Source: an uncultured Niabella sp. (lineage in GTDB: Bacteria; Bacteroidota; Bacteroidia; Chitinophagales; Chitinophagaceae). Taken from it: a stretch of DNA of 64,000 nucleotides. Positions 18,501 to 26,052 of the stretch are shown piece by piece (the first letter of the stretch is position 1; each line of letters begins with the position of its first letter). The translations under genes were made by a program, and so were the position numbers. The stretch covers positions 310,001 through 374,000 of the forward strand of contig CAKSQK010000001.1 in NCBI GenBank assembly GCA_934486785.1. The letters run 5' to 3'. The notes under the pieces were generated by a model. That model made no database searches. It was not told the origin of the DNA and was given only the letters and a program-made list of their open reading frames with translations.

Positions 18501-18723
18501 TGATTTTATTGAACCGGATAACAAAAACAATTTTCAAAAAAGAAAAATATTTATTGACCCGGCAGACCTCACCACGGTAAAACAGCAACTTACCACTGTG
18601 TGGAATAAAATCCAGGACAAAGATTTTTATACCGGCTGCGGCAAGCCTGATTGCCACTGGTGTAATTTTGTAAAAGATAATGTATTGTATGAGCGGTTGG
18701 AGGAGCCTGAAGAGGAGGAATGA
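15589..18723 (+). CDS. UvrD/PcrA-type SF1 helicase fused to RecB-type nuclease
   Basis: 1044 residues. The helicase motifs occur in order: Q-motif region SLNEQQRDAVD (19-28), Walker A AGPGTGKT (38-45), Walker B ILVDEFQDTSG, motif III VVGDDDQSIYRFQGA, NNYRS, LTAHGSKGLEFEYVFL and motif VI YVAITRAEKYLFIS. The C-terminal region (about 780-1044) is a PD-(D/E)XK nuclease: FGSAVHFALERLF, then GKIDKLEF and VVDYKTGN. Cys789 (YLDCPLRFYY) together with Cys1017, Cys1022 and Cys1025 (CGKPDCHWC) forms the four-cysteine arrangement of AddB-type iron-sulfur nucleases. It therefore looks like a single-chain AddAB-like DNA end-processing enzyme. It stands alone and converges with lptB across a short hairpin. 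Confidence 0.93.
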   Translation: MAGHKQKLEEKFEEVYKSLNEQQRDAVDTLEGPVMVIAGPGTGKTQILAARIARILLEPDHFPENILCLTYTDAGVVAMRKRLQQFIGADAYKVNIYTFHAFCNDVIQDNLSLFEKTSLDPISDLERIALLKQLIDAFPKDHPLKRYRGEVYYEIPNLTNLFSTMKREGWKPSFINDRIDEYLARIKDSDEYKYKVNRGHNKKGDYKPDYYEQLERMEKLRAAVNEFENYQQLMRRNNRYDFDDMINWVITAFEENANLLATYQERFQYILVDEFQDTSGTQNKIVQLLISYWDKPNVFVVGDDDQSIYRFQGANVQNMLDFAQQYSNDLKTVILTNNYRSIQPILDVSKTLISKNNERLVRQLEGLSKDLLAANSAINQLDHPPVIIEYKTATEEMVGITLKVEELIDEGVAPGRIAVIYKENKYGEELAHYFRIKQIPVYSKRNINLLEQPFIKKIVTILRYLNAEHDMPYSGDEMLFEILHYDFYKNPPIEIAKLNAELNHKKYNGQLTSLRQLLHEKANTPPKDLFDTGLPQSMKDFSAVYEQLIADVPNMTIQQLMDHIIRNAGILSYIMHCDKKILLMQFLTAFFDFIKEENRRKPTLTLEGLISLIDLMESEKVPLPMVRISGTDNGVNLLTAHGSKGLEFEYVFLAGTNCHVWEKKRKHGNGYKLPDTMFTSLAEGNDTEELRRLFYVAITRAEKYLFISYASFNSDNKALEPSMFIAEILEHHPFSIEQKEISQEQLFDFHQLILGSRLPVMQTAEDDFIEGLLSRFVMNVTALNNYLDCPLRFYYQNLLRIPSGKNEASEFGSAVHFALERLFKHMKKTGVFPPVQMMVDDFSWYMQRHRENFTKEAFARRLEHGAVIIPAYYNKYVNEWNKIVLVELNIRTVIDGVPVKGKIDKLEFEGNDVNVVDYKTGNFDSPKNKQKLLAPNEKQPNGGDYWRQAVFYKLLLDNYEHKKWNAVSAEFDFIEPDNKNNFQKRKIFIDPADLTTVKQQLTTVWNKIQDKDFYTGCGKPDCHWCNFVKDNVLYERLEEPEEEE

Positions 18724-18744
18724 TATCTTAAATAATAATTCAGA

Positions 18745-18770
18745 CCATTACGAGAATGTTCTCGGAATGG
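18745..18770. terminator. Hairpin between convergent genes
   Basis: CCATT-A-CGAGAA-TG-TTCTCG-G-AATGG is an imperfect palindrome with one mismatched pair, lying between the stops of the helicase and lptB. There is no clear T-run on either side, so bidirectional termination is only likely. Confidence 0.4.
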
Positions 18771-18774
18771 GCAT

Positions 18775-19599
18775 CTATTTCCCAGCCTGCTCCTTCCTTT
18801 CCCGCCCACTGGCTTCTTCAGCAAGTTCTTCGTTGGCTTCCTGTAAAGCTTCTTCGTGCAGGTAGTCTTTTCGTTTCAATTCAAAGTTGCGGCCCAGGTA
18901 TAAATTTCTTACCTGTTCGTTTGCTGCCAGTTCTTCCGCCGTGCCGCTTTCAAAAATTTTTCCTTCAATCATCAGGTAAGCACGGTCGCAAATAGAAAGT
19001 GTTTCATTTACGTTATGGTCGGTAATAAGAATGCCGATATTTTTATACTTCAGCTTGGCCACAATGCCCTGTATATCTTCTACGGCAATGGGGTCAATAC
19101 CTGCAAAAGGCTCATCCAGCAAAATAAATTTAGGGTCAACCGCCAGCGCGCGGGCAATTTCGGTGCGCCTTCTTTCACCACCGCTCAGCACATCGCCGTT
19201 GCTTTTACGCACATGCCCCAGCCTGAACTCGCTGATCAGTGACTCCAGCTTATCTTTTTGCTGCTGCCTGCTTAGCCTGGTCATTTCAAGCACGGCTGAA
19301 ATATTATCTTCTACGCTCAGCTTTCTAAACACCGATGCCTCCTGCGGCAAATAACCAATACCCATTTGCGCGCGCTTGTACATGGGAAGCTTGGTAATGT
19401 TCTCATCGTTCAAAAACACATCCCCTTCGTCAGGCTTTATCAGCCCCACCACCTGGTAAAACGAGGTGGTTTTGCCCGCACCGTTCGGCCCCAGCAATCC
19501 CACGATCTCGCCCTGGTGCACTTCAAAAGAAACTTTATTTACAACGGTACGCTGCCCGTAGCGTTTTACCAGTTCTTTTGTATAAATCGTCATCTTCAT
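18775..19599 (-). CDS. lptB: LPS export ABC transporter ATP-binding protein LptB
   Basis: 274 residues. It has Walker [10 protein letters not shown]-loop [18 protein letters not shown], signature [15 protein letters not shown], Walker [14 protein letters not shown] and the switch His in [10 protein letters not shown]. The GYLPQExSVFRKLxVxxN block and LSGGERRR signature are characteristic of LptB rather than of general ABC ATPases. It powers extraction of lipopolysaccharide from the inner membrane with LptFG. The Glu/Lys-rich C-terminal tail (about 30 residues, [16 protein letters not shown]) is longer than in E. coli LptB, which is usual in Bacteroidota. It is preceded on the same strand by mgsA (77-bp gap) and sits near lpxH, another lipid A gene. 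Confidence 0.93.
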   Translation of the reverse strand: MKMTIYTKELVKRYGQRTVVNKVSFEVHQGEIVGLLGPNGAGKTTSFYQVVGLIKPDEGDVFLNDENITKLPMYKRAQMGIGYLPQEASVFRKLSVEDNISAVLEMTRLSRQQQKDKLESLISEFRLGHVRKSNGDVLSGGERRRTEIARALAVDPKFILLDEPFAGIDPIAVEDIQGIVAKLKYKNIGILITDHNVNETLSICDRAYLMIEGKIFESGTAEELAANEQVRNLYLGRNFELKRKDYLHEEALQEANEELAEEASGRERKEQAGK

Positions 19600-19676
19600 A
19601 GCGGCAAAAATAGCAATTGAGCCATGTATTTTATAGGTTTACAAATGTTTTACGTTTTGATTAACGGAAATGCTTT

Positions 19677-20153
19677 TTACGATTTTTGAACCGTTGGCTG
19701 CAGTCTTTTCAAGTAAGAAGAATAATCTACCTGGATGGCCTCGTAGGTTTCGTTCATAAAAGGTGAGCTGAATAAAAAATCGGCTGTTGCCTCGTTGCAG
19801 GCCACGGGCAGGTTATAAACCGCCGAAAGCCGCAGCAGCGCTTTTACATCAGGGTCGTGCGGCTGCGCTTCCATAGGATCCCAGAAAAAGATCAAAATAT
19901 CAAGTTTGCCTTCGGCGATCATGGCGCCAATCTGCTGATCGCCGCCCAGCGGCCCGCTAAAAAATTTTGTAATGTACTGGCCCAGCGCCTCTTCAAGTAT
20001 TTTTCCCGTGGTGCCCGTGGCATACAGCTTGTGCTTGGCCAGCCTGGATTTGTTGGCCACAGACCATGCAAGCAATTCATCTTTTTTATTATCGTGCGCC
20101 ACAAGCGCCACTTTTTTGTTGGGCAATAATAAGCGGGGAGCGAGGTTCATCAT
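19677..20153 (-). CDS. mgsA: Methylglyoxal synthase
   Basis: 158 residues from the Met at 20153, chosen because MMNLAPRLLLPNKKVALVAHDNKK aligns with the N-terminus of known MgsA; an upstream in-frame Met at 20204 would add 17 unmatched residues. The family motifs are all present: ALVAHDNKK, YATGTTGKILEE, SGPLGGDQQIGAMIAEGK, IFFWDPMEAQPHDPDVKALL and EATADFL. The enzyme converts dihydroxyacetone phosphate to methylglyoxal and phosphate in the cytosol, a bypass used when phosphate is scarce or sugar phosphates accumulate. That fits a cell with several sugar-uptake loci. It diverges from lpxH. Confidence 0.93.
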   Translation of the reverse strand: MMNLAPRLLLPNKKVALVAHDNKKDELLAWSVANKSRLAKHKLYATGTTGKILEEALGQYITKFFSGPLGGDQQIGAMIAEGKLDILIFFWDPMEAQPHDPDVKALLRLSAVYNLPVACNEATADFLFSSPFMNETYEAIQVDYSSYLKRLQPTVQKS

Positions 20154-20260
20154 TTCTGTCTGGTTTTTGTAAAGATAGCTGATGTGATGAAACTGTAAGG
20201 CCAATTTATAGCAGCCATATTCAAAAAAGCAATTACTTTTATCAATAAATTGTTTAAAAC

Positions 20261-21040
20261 TTGCAGGCAGGTAAGCATATCTATTTTCTTTCAGATTTTC
20301 ACCTGGGCGTGCCCACCCCGCAGGAAAGCCTTGAGCGGGAAAAACTGATCGTACAATTTTTGAACACGATCAAAGACAAGGCCGCAGAGATCTTTATCGT
20401 GGGCGATATGTTTGACTTTTGGTACGAATACAAATACGTAGTACCGCGCGGCTACACCCGGCTGCTGGGCAAGCTGGCAGAACTTTCAGACGCCGGCATC
20501 AAACTTCATTTTTTTGTGGGCAACCACGACATGTGGATGACGGATTATTTTCAACAGGAACTGAACATGGCCGTTTACCACGAGCCGCATGATTTTAAAT
20601 GGAACGGCAAAACCTTTCTTGTGGGGCATGGCGATGGCCTGGGACCGGGAGACAAAGGATATAAAAGGCTAAAGAAAATTTTCCGCAATCCTTTGTGCCA
20701 GTGGGCATTTGGCATTTTACCGCCCCGCGTGGGCATGGGGCTTGCCAATTACTTCAGCCGGCGCAGCCGGGCCAAAACAGCTACCATTGAAGAAACGTTT
20801 TTGGGCGAAGACAGGGAATGGCTGATCCTGCACTGCAAAAAAGTGCTGGAAAAAAAACATTACGACTTTTTCATTTTTGGCCACAGGCACCTGCCTATTG
20901 ATTACCGCCTGAATGAAAACAGCCGGTACATCAACCTGGGAGAATGGATGAATTTTTTCACTTATGCCGTTTTTGACGGGCAGTGCCTGGAGCTGCGCTC
21001 CTACCGGCAGCAGGAACATAAAATTGTAAAAAACCATTGA
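20261..21040 (+). CDS. lpxH: UDP-2,3-diacylglucosamine diphosphatase LpxH
   Basis: 259 residues. The calcineurin-like metal ligands are in order: SDFHLG, GDMFDFW, VGNHDMW, GHGDGLGPGD and FGHRHLP. The pattern and the length match LpxH, which hydrolyses UDP-2,3-diacylglucosamine to lipid X at the inner membrane in lipid A synthesis. The frame has a stop at 20255-20257, and the only start codon between it and the conserved HIYFLSDFHLG is TTG at 20261, so a TTG start is inferred. The next gene overlaps its stop by 4 bp and also begins with TTG. With lptB nearby this is a small LPS-biogenesis cluster. Confidence 0.9.
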   Translation: MQAGKHIYFLSDFHLGVPTPQESLEREKLIVQFLNTIKDKAAEIFIVGDMFDFWYEYKYVVPRGYTRLLGKLAELSDAGIKLHFFVGNHDMWMTDYFQQELNMAVYHEPHDFKWNGKTFLVGHGDGLGPGDKGYKRLKKIFRNPLCQWAFGILPPRVGMGLANYFSRRSRAKTATIEETFLGEDREWLILHCKKVLEKKHYDFFIFGHRHLPIDYRLNENSRYINLGEWMNFFTYAVFDGQCLELRSYRQQEHKIVKNH

Positions 21041-21861
21041 TACGATGCGCCATCATATTGTTTATCCTGGTGCTTTCAAATAATTTGCTGAAAGCGCAAA
21101 GCATTACTTTTGGCGGCTTTGAAAAGCTAAGAACCATTGCCGGCGCTTATACTTCTTTTTCCGTGGACAACCTGGGGAATGTTTACCTGCTGTCAACCAC
21201 CAACCAGCTTAAAAAACTCAATCAAAAAGGCGATTCGGTAGCAGTTTTTAACGATATTAAAAAGTTTGGAGAAGCCACGCTGGTAGATGTATCCAACCCT
21301 ACAAAAATCATCCTGTACTATAAAAATTTTGCCACTATTGTGGTGCTGGATGGTATGTTGCAGCAAAAAAATACCATTGACCTGAGAAGAAAAAATATGT
21401 TCAGGGTGAATGCCGTGAGCCTGAGTTATGATGGCAAAATTTGGCTGTACGACGAACTGGACAATACTTTAAAAAAGATAGATGACCAGGGAGAGGTTCT
21501 TTTAAAAACGCCTGATCTTCGCCAGGTTTTTAACCATAGCATTGCGCCCGCAAAAATTTTTGACCAGAACCAGCACGTGTACCTGTACGATCCGCAGCAG
21601 GGCATTTATGTATTTGATTATTACGGCGCTTTTAAAAACAGGATTGACATCACCGGCTGGAACAATTTACGCATTGCCGATAAAAACATTGTTGGCACTG
21701 ACAGTACAAACATTTACAGCTACGAAATACCTGTTTTTAAATACAGCCGTATAGAACTGCCAGCAGCGTTTTTGGGCTACCGGCAGATGCTTAACAATAA
21801 CAGATTTTTTTATGGCTTGCACAGCACCGGGCTTGACATCATCAGGCTTACCGGCAACTGA
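21037..21861 (+). CDS. Exported beta-propeller-like protein of unknown function
   Basis: 274 residues. It starts with TTG at 21037, overlapping the lpxH stop as TTGA, so translation is probably coupled. A signal peptide ends near LLKAQS. The rest is a run of short beta-repeats (FSVDNLGNVYLLSTTNQLKK, VSLSYDGKIWLYDELDNTLK, IFDQNQHVYLYDPQQGIYVF) like an NHL/SGL-type propeller with about five or six blades. No catalytic motif is seen. Family knowledge gives no firm function; the constant association with lpxH in this window suggests an envelope role, which is inference only. An alternative ATG at 21044 lies out of frame and was not used. Confidence 0.72.
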   Translation: MIRCAIILFILVLSNNLLKAQSITFGGFEKLRTIAGAYTSFSVDNLGNVYLLSTTNQLKKLNQKGDSVAVFNDIKKFGEATLVDVSNPTKIILYYKNFATIVVLDGMLQQKNTIDLRRKNMFRVNAVSLSYDGKIWLYDELDNTLKKIDDQGEVLLKTPDLRQVFNHSIAPAKIFDQNQHVYLYDPQQGIYVFDYYGAFKNRIDITGWNNLRIADKNIVGTDSTNIYSYEIPVFKYSRIELPAAFLGYRQMLNNNRFFYGLHSTGLDIIRLTGN

Positions 21862-21870
21862 CGTGGCGTT

Positions 21871-23406
21871 TTAACGCCCGCCCTCTGGCAGTTTTAAGTC
21901 ACGCCTGAGCATTTCTTCACGGTTGGCCATTTCCCAGGCTGTGTGAAATATCAACCGCGTGCGTTTTGCCATCAGTTCAAAGTTGATCTTATCTACCGTA
22001 TCGGTAATTTTATGGTAATCGGCATGCACGCCGTTAAAATAAAAGATGGCCGGCACCCCGTTCCGGGCAAAATTGTAATGATCGCTGCGGTAGTAAAAGC
22101 GCTCGGGATCATCACCGTTATAGCGGCGGTCTAATTTAAGCTTTGTGTATTTATTGTTCACCATATCTGTAATGGGCGTCAGGTCGGTGCTTAGCTTGTC
22201 ATCGCCAATTATATATACGTAGTTCTCTGCATCTTTCTGGTTGAGATACTCTGTGCCAATGCGCCCGATCATATCAATATTCAGGTTGGCCGTGGTTTTG
22301 TTTAACGGGTAAATGGGGTTCAATGCATAATATTCTGATCCCCAAAGTCCTTTTTCTTCACCACTCACTGCCAGGAAAATAACGGTGCGGCGGGGGCCCT
22401 TGCCGGCTTTTTTAGCCAGCGCAAATGCTTCGGCCATTTCTATAACGGCCACTGTGCCAGAGCCATCGTCATCGGCGCCGTAAAATATATTGCCGTTGGC
22501 GTCTTTCCCCACATGATCGTAATGCGCGGAGATCACCAGGTATTCATCTTTCTTATCAGAGCCTTCTACAATGCCAATGATGTTTGAAGTAAAAGCTTCT
22601 GAGCGGTTGCTGCGGTACTTCAGCTCCACATTGCCATTGTGCAGCCCGGGTGCAACAGTTCCGTTGTCAAATGCCGCTACAACCTCCTGCAGGCTATGGC
22701 CGGTAACGGCTGACACCACGTTTTCACTGATAAAAAAGATAGGCGTACTAATGCCGCCGCGCGACTGGTACATTTGAGGACGGTAGCTGGCGCTCATACT
22801 CATCCTGCCCGGCATTCTTTCTGAAATGACCATAATGGCTTTGGCTCCTTTTTGCAGCGCGGTCATAAGTTTGTTGGTCAATGCCGCTGGCGATTGCCTG
22901 CCGGTTTTGGATGAAGTGTAGTTTTTTGGCGCACCATTGATCAGCACGACCAGCTTATCCTTTACATCAAGGCCGGCATAATCATCGCGGTTTTCATCCA
23001 CAATGCCGTAGCCTGCCACCGCATAGCTGGTGAATGATTCATTCACGTTATCGTTCTGAAAAAAATACGGCGCAAAATCAGTATATGCCGTAAAGCTTCT
23101 GCCATTGATGCGCAAGGCCATATCCGCTACCGAATCTTTCCACAAACCATAGGTTTGCCTAAAGCTGCCTTTGTTGCCCGACGCCACACCGGCTTTGGTA
23201 AATTGCTGCGCGATGTAATCCGCGGCTTTTTCCAAACCCGGAGATGGTGTGTTGCGGCCTTCCATTTCAGGACCGGCAATTATGGTAAGATGCTTTTTAA
23301 GATCCTGCGATGTAATGGTTTTTGCAAAATCATCAGGAGTGGCTGTTTTTTGCGCTGTGACGCAACTGCTAATCGTCAATAACAATACTAATAAGCGATA
23401 GATCAT
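21871..23406 (-). CDS. M28-family zinc metallopeptidase with PA domain
   Basis: 511 residues with a signal peptide (LLVLLLTISSCVTAQK; the Cys is a possible lipobox, SSC). A PA-like insertion precedes the catalytic domain, as in M28 aminopeptidases. The zinc ligands are visible as SAHYDHVG, GADDDGSGT, SGEEKGLWGSEYY (catalytic Glu pair), NIDMIGRIG and ADYHKITDT. The enzyme is predicted to release N-terminal amino acids in the periplasm or at the surface. It converges with the propeller gene, with 9 bp between the stops. It lies downstream of rpiB on the same strand across a 105-bp gap containing a weak hairpin, so co-transcription with tatC-rpiB is uncertain. Confidence 0.9.
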   Translation of the reverse strand: MIYRLLVLLLTISSCVTAQKTATPDDFAKTITSQDLKKHLTIIAGPEMEGRNTPSPGLEKAADYIAQQFTKAGVASGNKGSFRQTYGLWKDSVADMALRINGRSFTAYTDFAPYFFQNDNVNESFTSYAVAGYGIVDENRDDYAGLDVKDKLVVLINGAPKNYTSSKTGRQSPAALTNKLMTALQKGAKAIMVISERMPGRMSMSASYRPQMYQSRGGISTPIFFISENVVSAVTGHSLQEVVAAFDNGTVAPGLHNGNVELKYRSNRSEAFTSNIIGIVEGSDKKDEYLVISAHYDHVGKDANGNIFYGADDDGSGTVAVIEMAEAFALAKKAGKGPRRTVIFLAVSGEEKGLWGSEYYALNPIYPLNKTTANLNIDMIGRIGTEYLNQKDAENYVYIIGDDKLSTDLTPITDMVNNKYTKLKLDRRYNGDDPERFYYRSDHYNFARNGVPAIFYFNGVHADYHKITDTVDKINFELMAKRTRLIFHTAWEMANREEMLRRDLKLPEGGR

Positions 23407-23511
23407 TTTTTGTTTTATTTTTTGTAAATGTAAGGAAGCCGGTTCATTGTTATGAACCGTTCATGGAATGAAAGCATCCATTTGCTTAATACGTGTAAGC
23501 AGGAAAATTGA

Positions 23512-23970
23512 TCAGCAGCCAATTTTATCTACCCGGCCGGCGTGACGCCCGCCTTCAAAACCGGTGATCATAAAAACATCTACCATTTCCTGGGCCACTG
23601 CTTCTGATACGAAACGTGCGGGAATGCAGATAATATTGGCATTATTGTGCTTGCGGGCAAGAGAAGCAATTTCATCGTCCCAACAAAGTGCGGCGCGAAT
23701 GCCCTGGTGCTTATTGGCCGTAATGCATACGCCATTGCCGCTGCCGCAAACCAATACGCCAAAGGCATAGTTGCCGCTTTCCACGGCTTTGGCTACGGGG
23801 TGGGCAAAGTCAGGGTAATCGGCTGAATCGGTACTGTGGGTTCCAAAATCTTCAAATTGCAGGTCTTTCCCTTCCAGGTAAGAAATAATGTGCTCCTTCC
23901 ATTCATATCCGGCATGGTCGCTTCCGATAGCGATAGGCTTGCCAAGGTCAAAATTAGGTTCCATTTGCAT
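23512..23970 (-). CDS. rpiB: Ribose-5-phosphate isomerase B
   Basis: 152 residues. IAIGSDHAGYEWKEHI, DFGTHSTDSADYPDFAHPVA and LVCGSGNGVCITANKHQGIRAALCWD are the RpiB/LacAB signatures, with the catalytic Cys in VCGSGNG. ARHNNANIICIPAR-like and GGRHAGRVDKI segments complete the phosphate-binding region. The enzyme interconverts ribose-5-phosphate and ribulose-5-phosphate in the pentose phosphate pathway. It begins 13 bp after the stop of tatC on the same strand and is probably transcribed from the tatC promoter. Confidence 0.95.
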   Translation of the reverse strand: MQMEPNFDLGKPIAIGSDHAGYEWKEHIISYLEGKDLQFEDFGTHSTDSADYPDFAHPVAKAVESGNYAFGVLVCGSGNGVCITANKHQGIRAALCWDDEIASLARKHNNANIICIPARFVSEAVAQEMVDVFMITGFEGGRHAGRVDKIGC

Positions 23971-23983
23971 AAAATTTAAAGAG

Positions 23984-24847
23984 TTAACTCCACTCCTGCA
24001 CCTCTAAAGTTTCCTCGTATTTTTTACCGGCTTTTTGTGCAAGGTTGATGCTGATCTCAAATAATATATACAAAGGTACGGTTACCAGGGCAAGGCTCAC
24101 AGGATCTGTGGTGGGCGTAATAATTGCTGCTGCAATTAAAATAACAACAAACGCGTGCCGGCGGTATTTTTTTAAGAACGCGGCCGTAATAATGCCGGCC
24201 TTTGCCAGCAATAAAATAAGCAAAGGCATCTGAAAGAGCAACCCGATGCCTACGGTTGTATATACCAGGTTGTCAAGGTAATTGGAAAAAGTGGGCCTGA
24301 TCTCAATAGCGTCACTCAGTTTATAAGTGGCATAAAAGTTTACCATAAATGGTGTGAGGATAAAATACCCAAATGCACACCCGATAAAGAACAACAGCGA
24401 AACCCAGAAAATGATACCGCGGGACGACCTCTTTTCCTTTTCAGATAAGGCTGGCTTTACAAACTTCCATATTTCCCAAAAAACGAACGGGAAAGCCGCG
24501 ATCAAGCCGCCTGTAAACGCTATTGTAAAAGTGGCCATAAACTGTGAAGCCATTTGTGTTTCCTGAAACTGAACATCGGTAAACTTAAAGCATAATGAAT
24601 CCATATGCAGCACCTCGCCCAGCTTGCAAAACCATTTCACCGTCACAAAATCCGGCTTGGTAGGCCCCATGATGATCTTATCAGTAATATCATGTATAAA
24701 TATGAAAAACACAATAGCCCCTATAATAATAGCTATTGCCGAACGTATCAAATGCCAGCGTAAAACTTCCAGGTGGTCAATAAACGACATTTCATCGGCG
24801 CCGCCGGAACCCTCTTTACGCTTTTCAAAAAAATCCATTATCGCCAT
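23984..24847 (-). CDS. tatC: Sec-independent protein translocase subunit TatC
   Basis: 287 residues. The cytosolic N-terminal motif MSFIDHLEVLRWHLIRS matches the TatC signal-receptor site; six hydrophobic segments follow, with the periplasmic region between TM1 and TM2 containing the family's FVTVKWFCKLGE insertion of Bacteroidota and the conserved FPFVFWEIWKFVKPALSEKEK loop. TatC recognises twin-arginine signals and forms the translocase with TatA. Several exported redox enzymes in this window (FAD oxidoreductase and Gfo/Idh proteins at 3.7-8.5 kb) carry Tat-type signals. No tatA is seen next to it. A candidate -7 box lies directly upstream. Confidence 0.95.
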   Translation of the reverse strand: MAIMDFFEKRKEGSGGADEMSFIDHLEVLRWHLIRSAIAIIIGAIVFFIFIHDITDKIIMGPTKPDFVTVKWFCKLGEVLHMDSLCFKFTDVQFQETQMASQFMATFTIAFTGGLIAAFPFVFWEIWKFVKPALSEKEKRSSRGIIFWVSLLFFIGCAFGYFILTPFMVNFYATYKLSDAIEIRPTFSNYLDNLVYTTVGIGLLFQMPLLILLLAKAGIITAAFLKKYRRHAFVVILIAAAIITPTTDPVSLALVTVPLYILFEISINLAQKAGKKYEETLEVQEWS

Positions 24848-25203
24848 AACAATCTATAAGAACGCAAATATAATGTTCAATTAGTGTAGTTAAGTGAAAG
24901 GCAGGAAATAAACCACTGCTTTCCCCAATTATAACGGTATAACAACAGTGCCCCCTGCATATTCAACAATTGCTTATCTGGTTACCGTTATACTTTAATC
25001 CACTTCCGCTCCGGCCTTTTTAAGTAACTACTAATTTGATTCTGCCCTTGCAGTTTACAGCTTACGCTACCGTTTATAACTGTTTCCTATGCTGCAATCC
25101 GTTACACATTACAGAAAAAGTAATTTTTCATAAACCCCCAAACTGGTGTGTTTTTGGTATCGCCACCACTGACATACTATTTCAAAAATTAAATCTTATT
25201 ATT
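24848..25203. other. Intergenic region with candidate tatC promoter and inverted repeat
   Basis: This divergent spacer lies between tatC and the KGG-repeat protein. On the minus strand TATATTTG (24872 to 24865) matches the Bacteroidota -7 box exactly, 17 bp before the tatC ATG, but no -33 box is clear. A perfect 10-bp inverted repeat TATAACGGTA (24930-24939) / TACCGTTATA (24983-24992) encloses a 43-base loop. An open frame from 25036 continues into the next gene but has no credible coding content, so it is not annotated. Confidence 0.45.
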
Positions 25204-26025
25204 ATGGCAACGAGACGAAATTCAGGAAGGCAGGGCCAATCTGCAGATGTATTTGAAGAAATTTACAAGCTTGGTTACAAGCATGGGTTTGAAGATGCGA
25301 ATCAGGATGAAGAATACGATGACGACTTCACCGAGCATGAAGACGAGTACGAAGACTATGAAGTAATGCAGGCCGGGGAGGACGATGATGAAGATTTTGA
25401 TGAAGACGATTTTGATGAGGATGATGAGGATGATTTCGACGATGAAGACGATGAAGATTTTGACGAGGATGAGGATGATGAAGAGGAAGATGTTCAAAGC
25501 AGGCGCGGCGGAAGAGGCCAGTCGCGCGGTGGCCGACAGGGTGGTGGAAGCCGCGGCCGTGGCGCAAGTTCGGGAAGGCGTGGTTTTGCCGCTATGAGCA
25601 AAGCAGAAAGAACAAGGATTGCACGCATGGGTGGCCTGGCATCAGGCGGTGGCAGAGGCGGATCAGGAAGCGGCGGCGGCCGCGGTGGCAGCAGTAACCG
25701 TGACGGCGGCAGAAGCAGCGGAGGTGGCCAGGGCCGCGGTGGCGCAAACAGAGGCGGTTCAGGCAACCAGGGTGGCAATCGTGGAGGCAGCAGAAGCGGC
25801 TCGGCGGGTAGCAGCAGTTCCCGCGGACAATCGAAGAGAGGTTTTGCTGCCATGAGCAAAGCAGAAAGAACCTGCATTGCACGCATGGGCGGCCTGGCAT
25901 CAGGTGGAAACAGAGGCAGTTCTGGCGGCAACCGCGGCGGTTCTGGCGGCGGCGGTAACCGTGGTGGACGCGGTGGTGGCAGTGGCCGCGGGCGTTCAGG
26001 ATTTGGCGGCAGAAGAAATGGTTAA
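25204..26025 (+). CDS. Acidic, RGG-rich protein with two KGG/GsiB-type repeats
   Basis: 273 residues from ATG 25204; the open frame extends upstream to 25036 but that part has no acidic or repeat character. Residues 1-35 are ordinary (SADVFEEIYKLGYKHGFEDA), about 36-100 are almost pure Asp/Glu, and the rest is Gly/Arg/Ser-rich with many RGG and RGGS steps. Two copies of the motif RGFAAMSKAERTRIARMGGL occur (the second has Cys for the second Arg), each followed by ASGG. This resembles the stress-induced KGG repeat (PF10685; GFAAMxxxxxxxIAxxGG). No enzyme domain is seen. A nucleic-acid or chaperone role under stress is inferred. The next gene, a DUF892 protein, is also stress-linked in other bacteria. 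Confidence 0.75.
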   Translation: MATRRNSGRQGQSADVFEEIYKLGYKHGFEDANQDEEYDDDFTEHEDEYEDYEVMQAGEDDDEDFDEDDFDEDDEDDFDDEDDEDFDEDEDDEEEDVQSRRGGRGQSRGGRQGGGSRGRGASSGRRGFAAMSKAERTRIARMGGLASGGGRGGSGSGGGRGGSSNRDGGRSSGGGQGRGGANRGGSGNQGGNRGGSRSGSAGSSSSRGQSKRGFAAMSKAERTCIARMGGLASGGNRGSSGGNRGGSGGGGNRGGRGGGSGRGRSGFGGRRNG

Positions 26026-26052
26026 TTAACGAAAAAAGAAAAAATTACGATC

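Noticed and set aside
21865..21878. Short GGCGT-TTTA-ACGCC hairpin between convergent stops
   Set aside because: Only five pairs with a tiny spacer and no T-run; could be chance.
23440..23459. Hairpin CGGTTCAT-TGTT-ATGAACCG between rpiB and the M28 gene
   Set aside because: An 8-bp stem, but no T-run on either strand; not enough to call a terminator.
25036..25203. Upstream extension of the KGG-repeat gene
   Set aside because: These 56 codons look non-coding, lack acidic or repeat character, and ATG 25204 fits better; the inverted repeat also lies just before it.
25494..25931. Pro-rich minus-strand frame opposite the RGG region
   Set aside because: Its low-complexity Pro/Leu content is the direct complement of Gly/Arg codons; no start context or homology.
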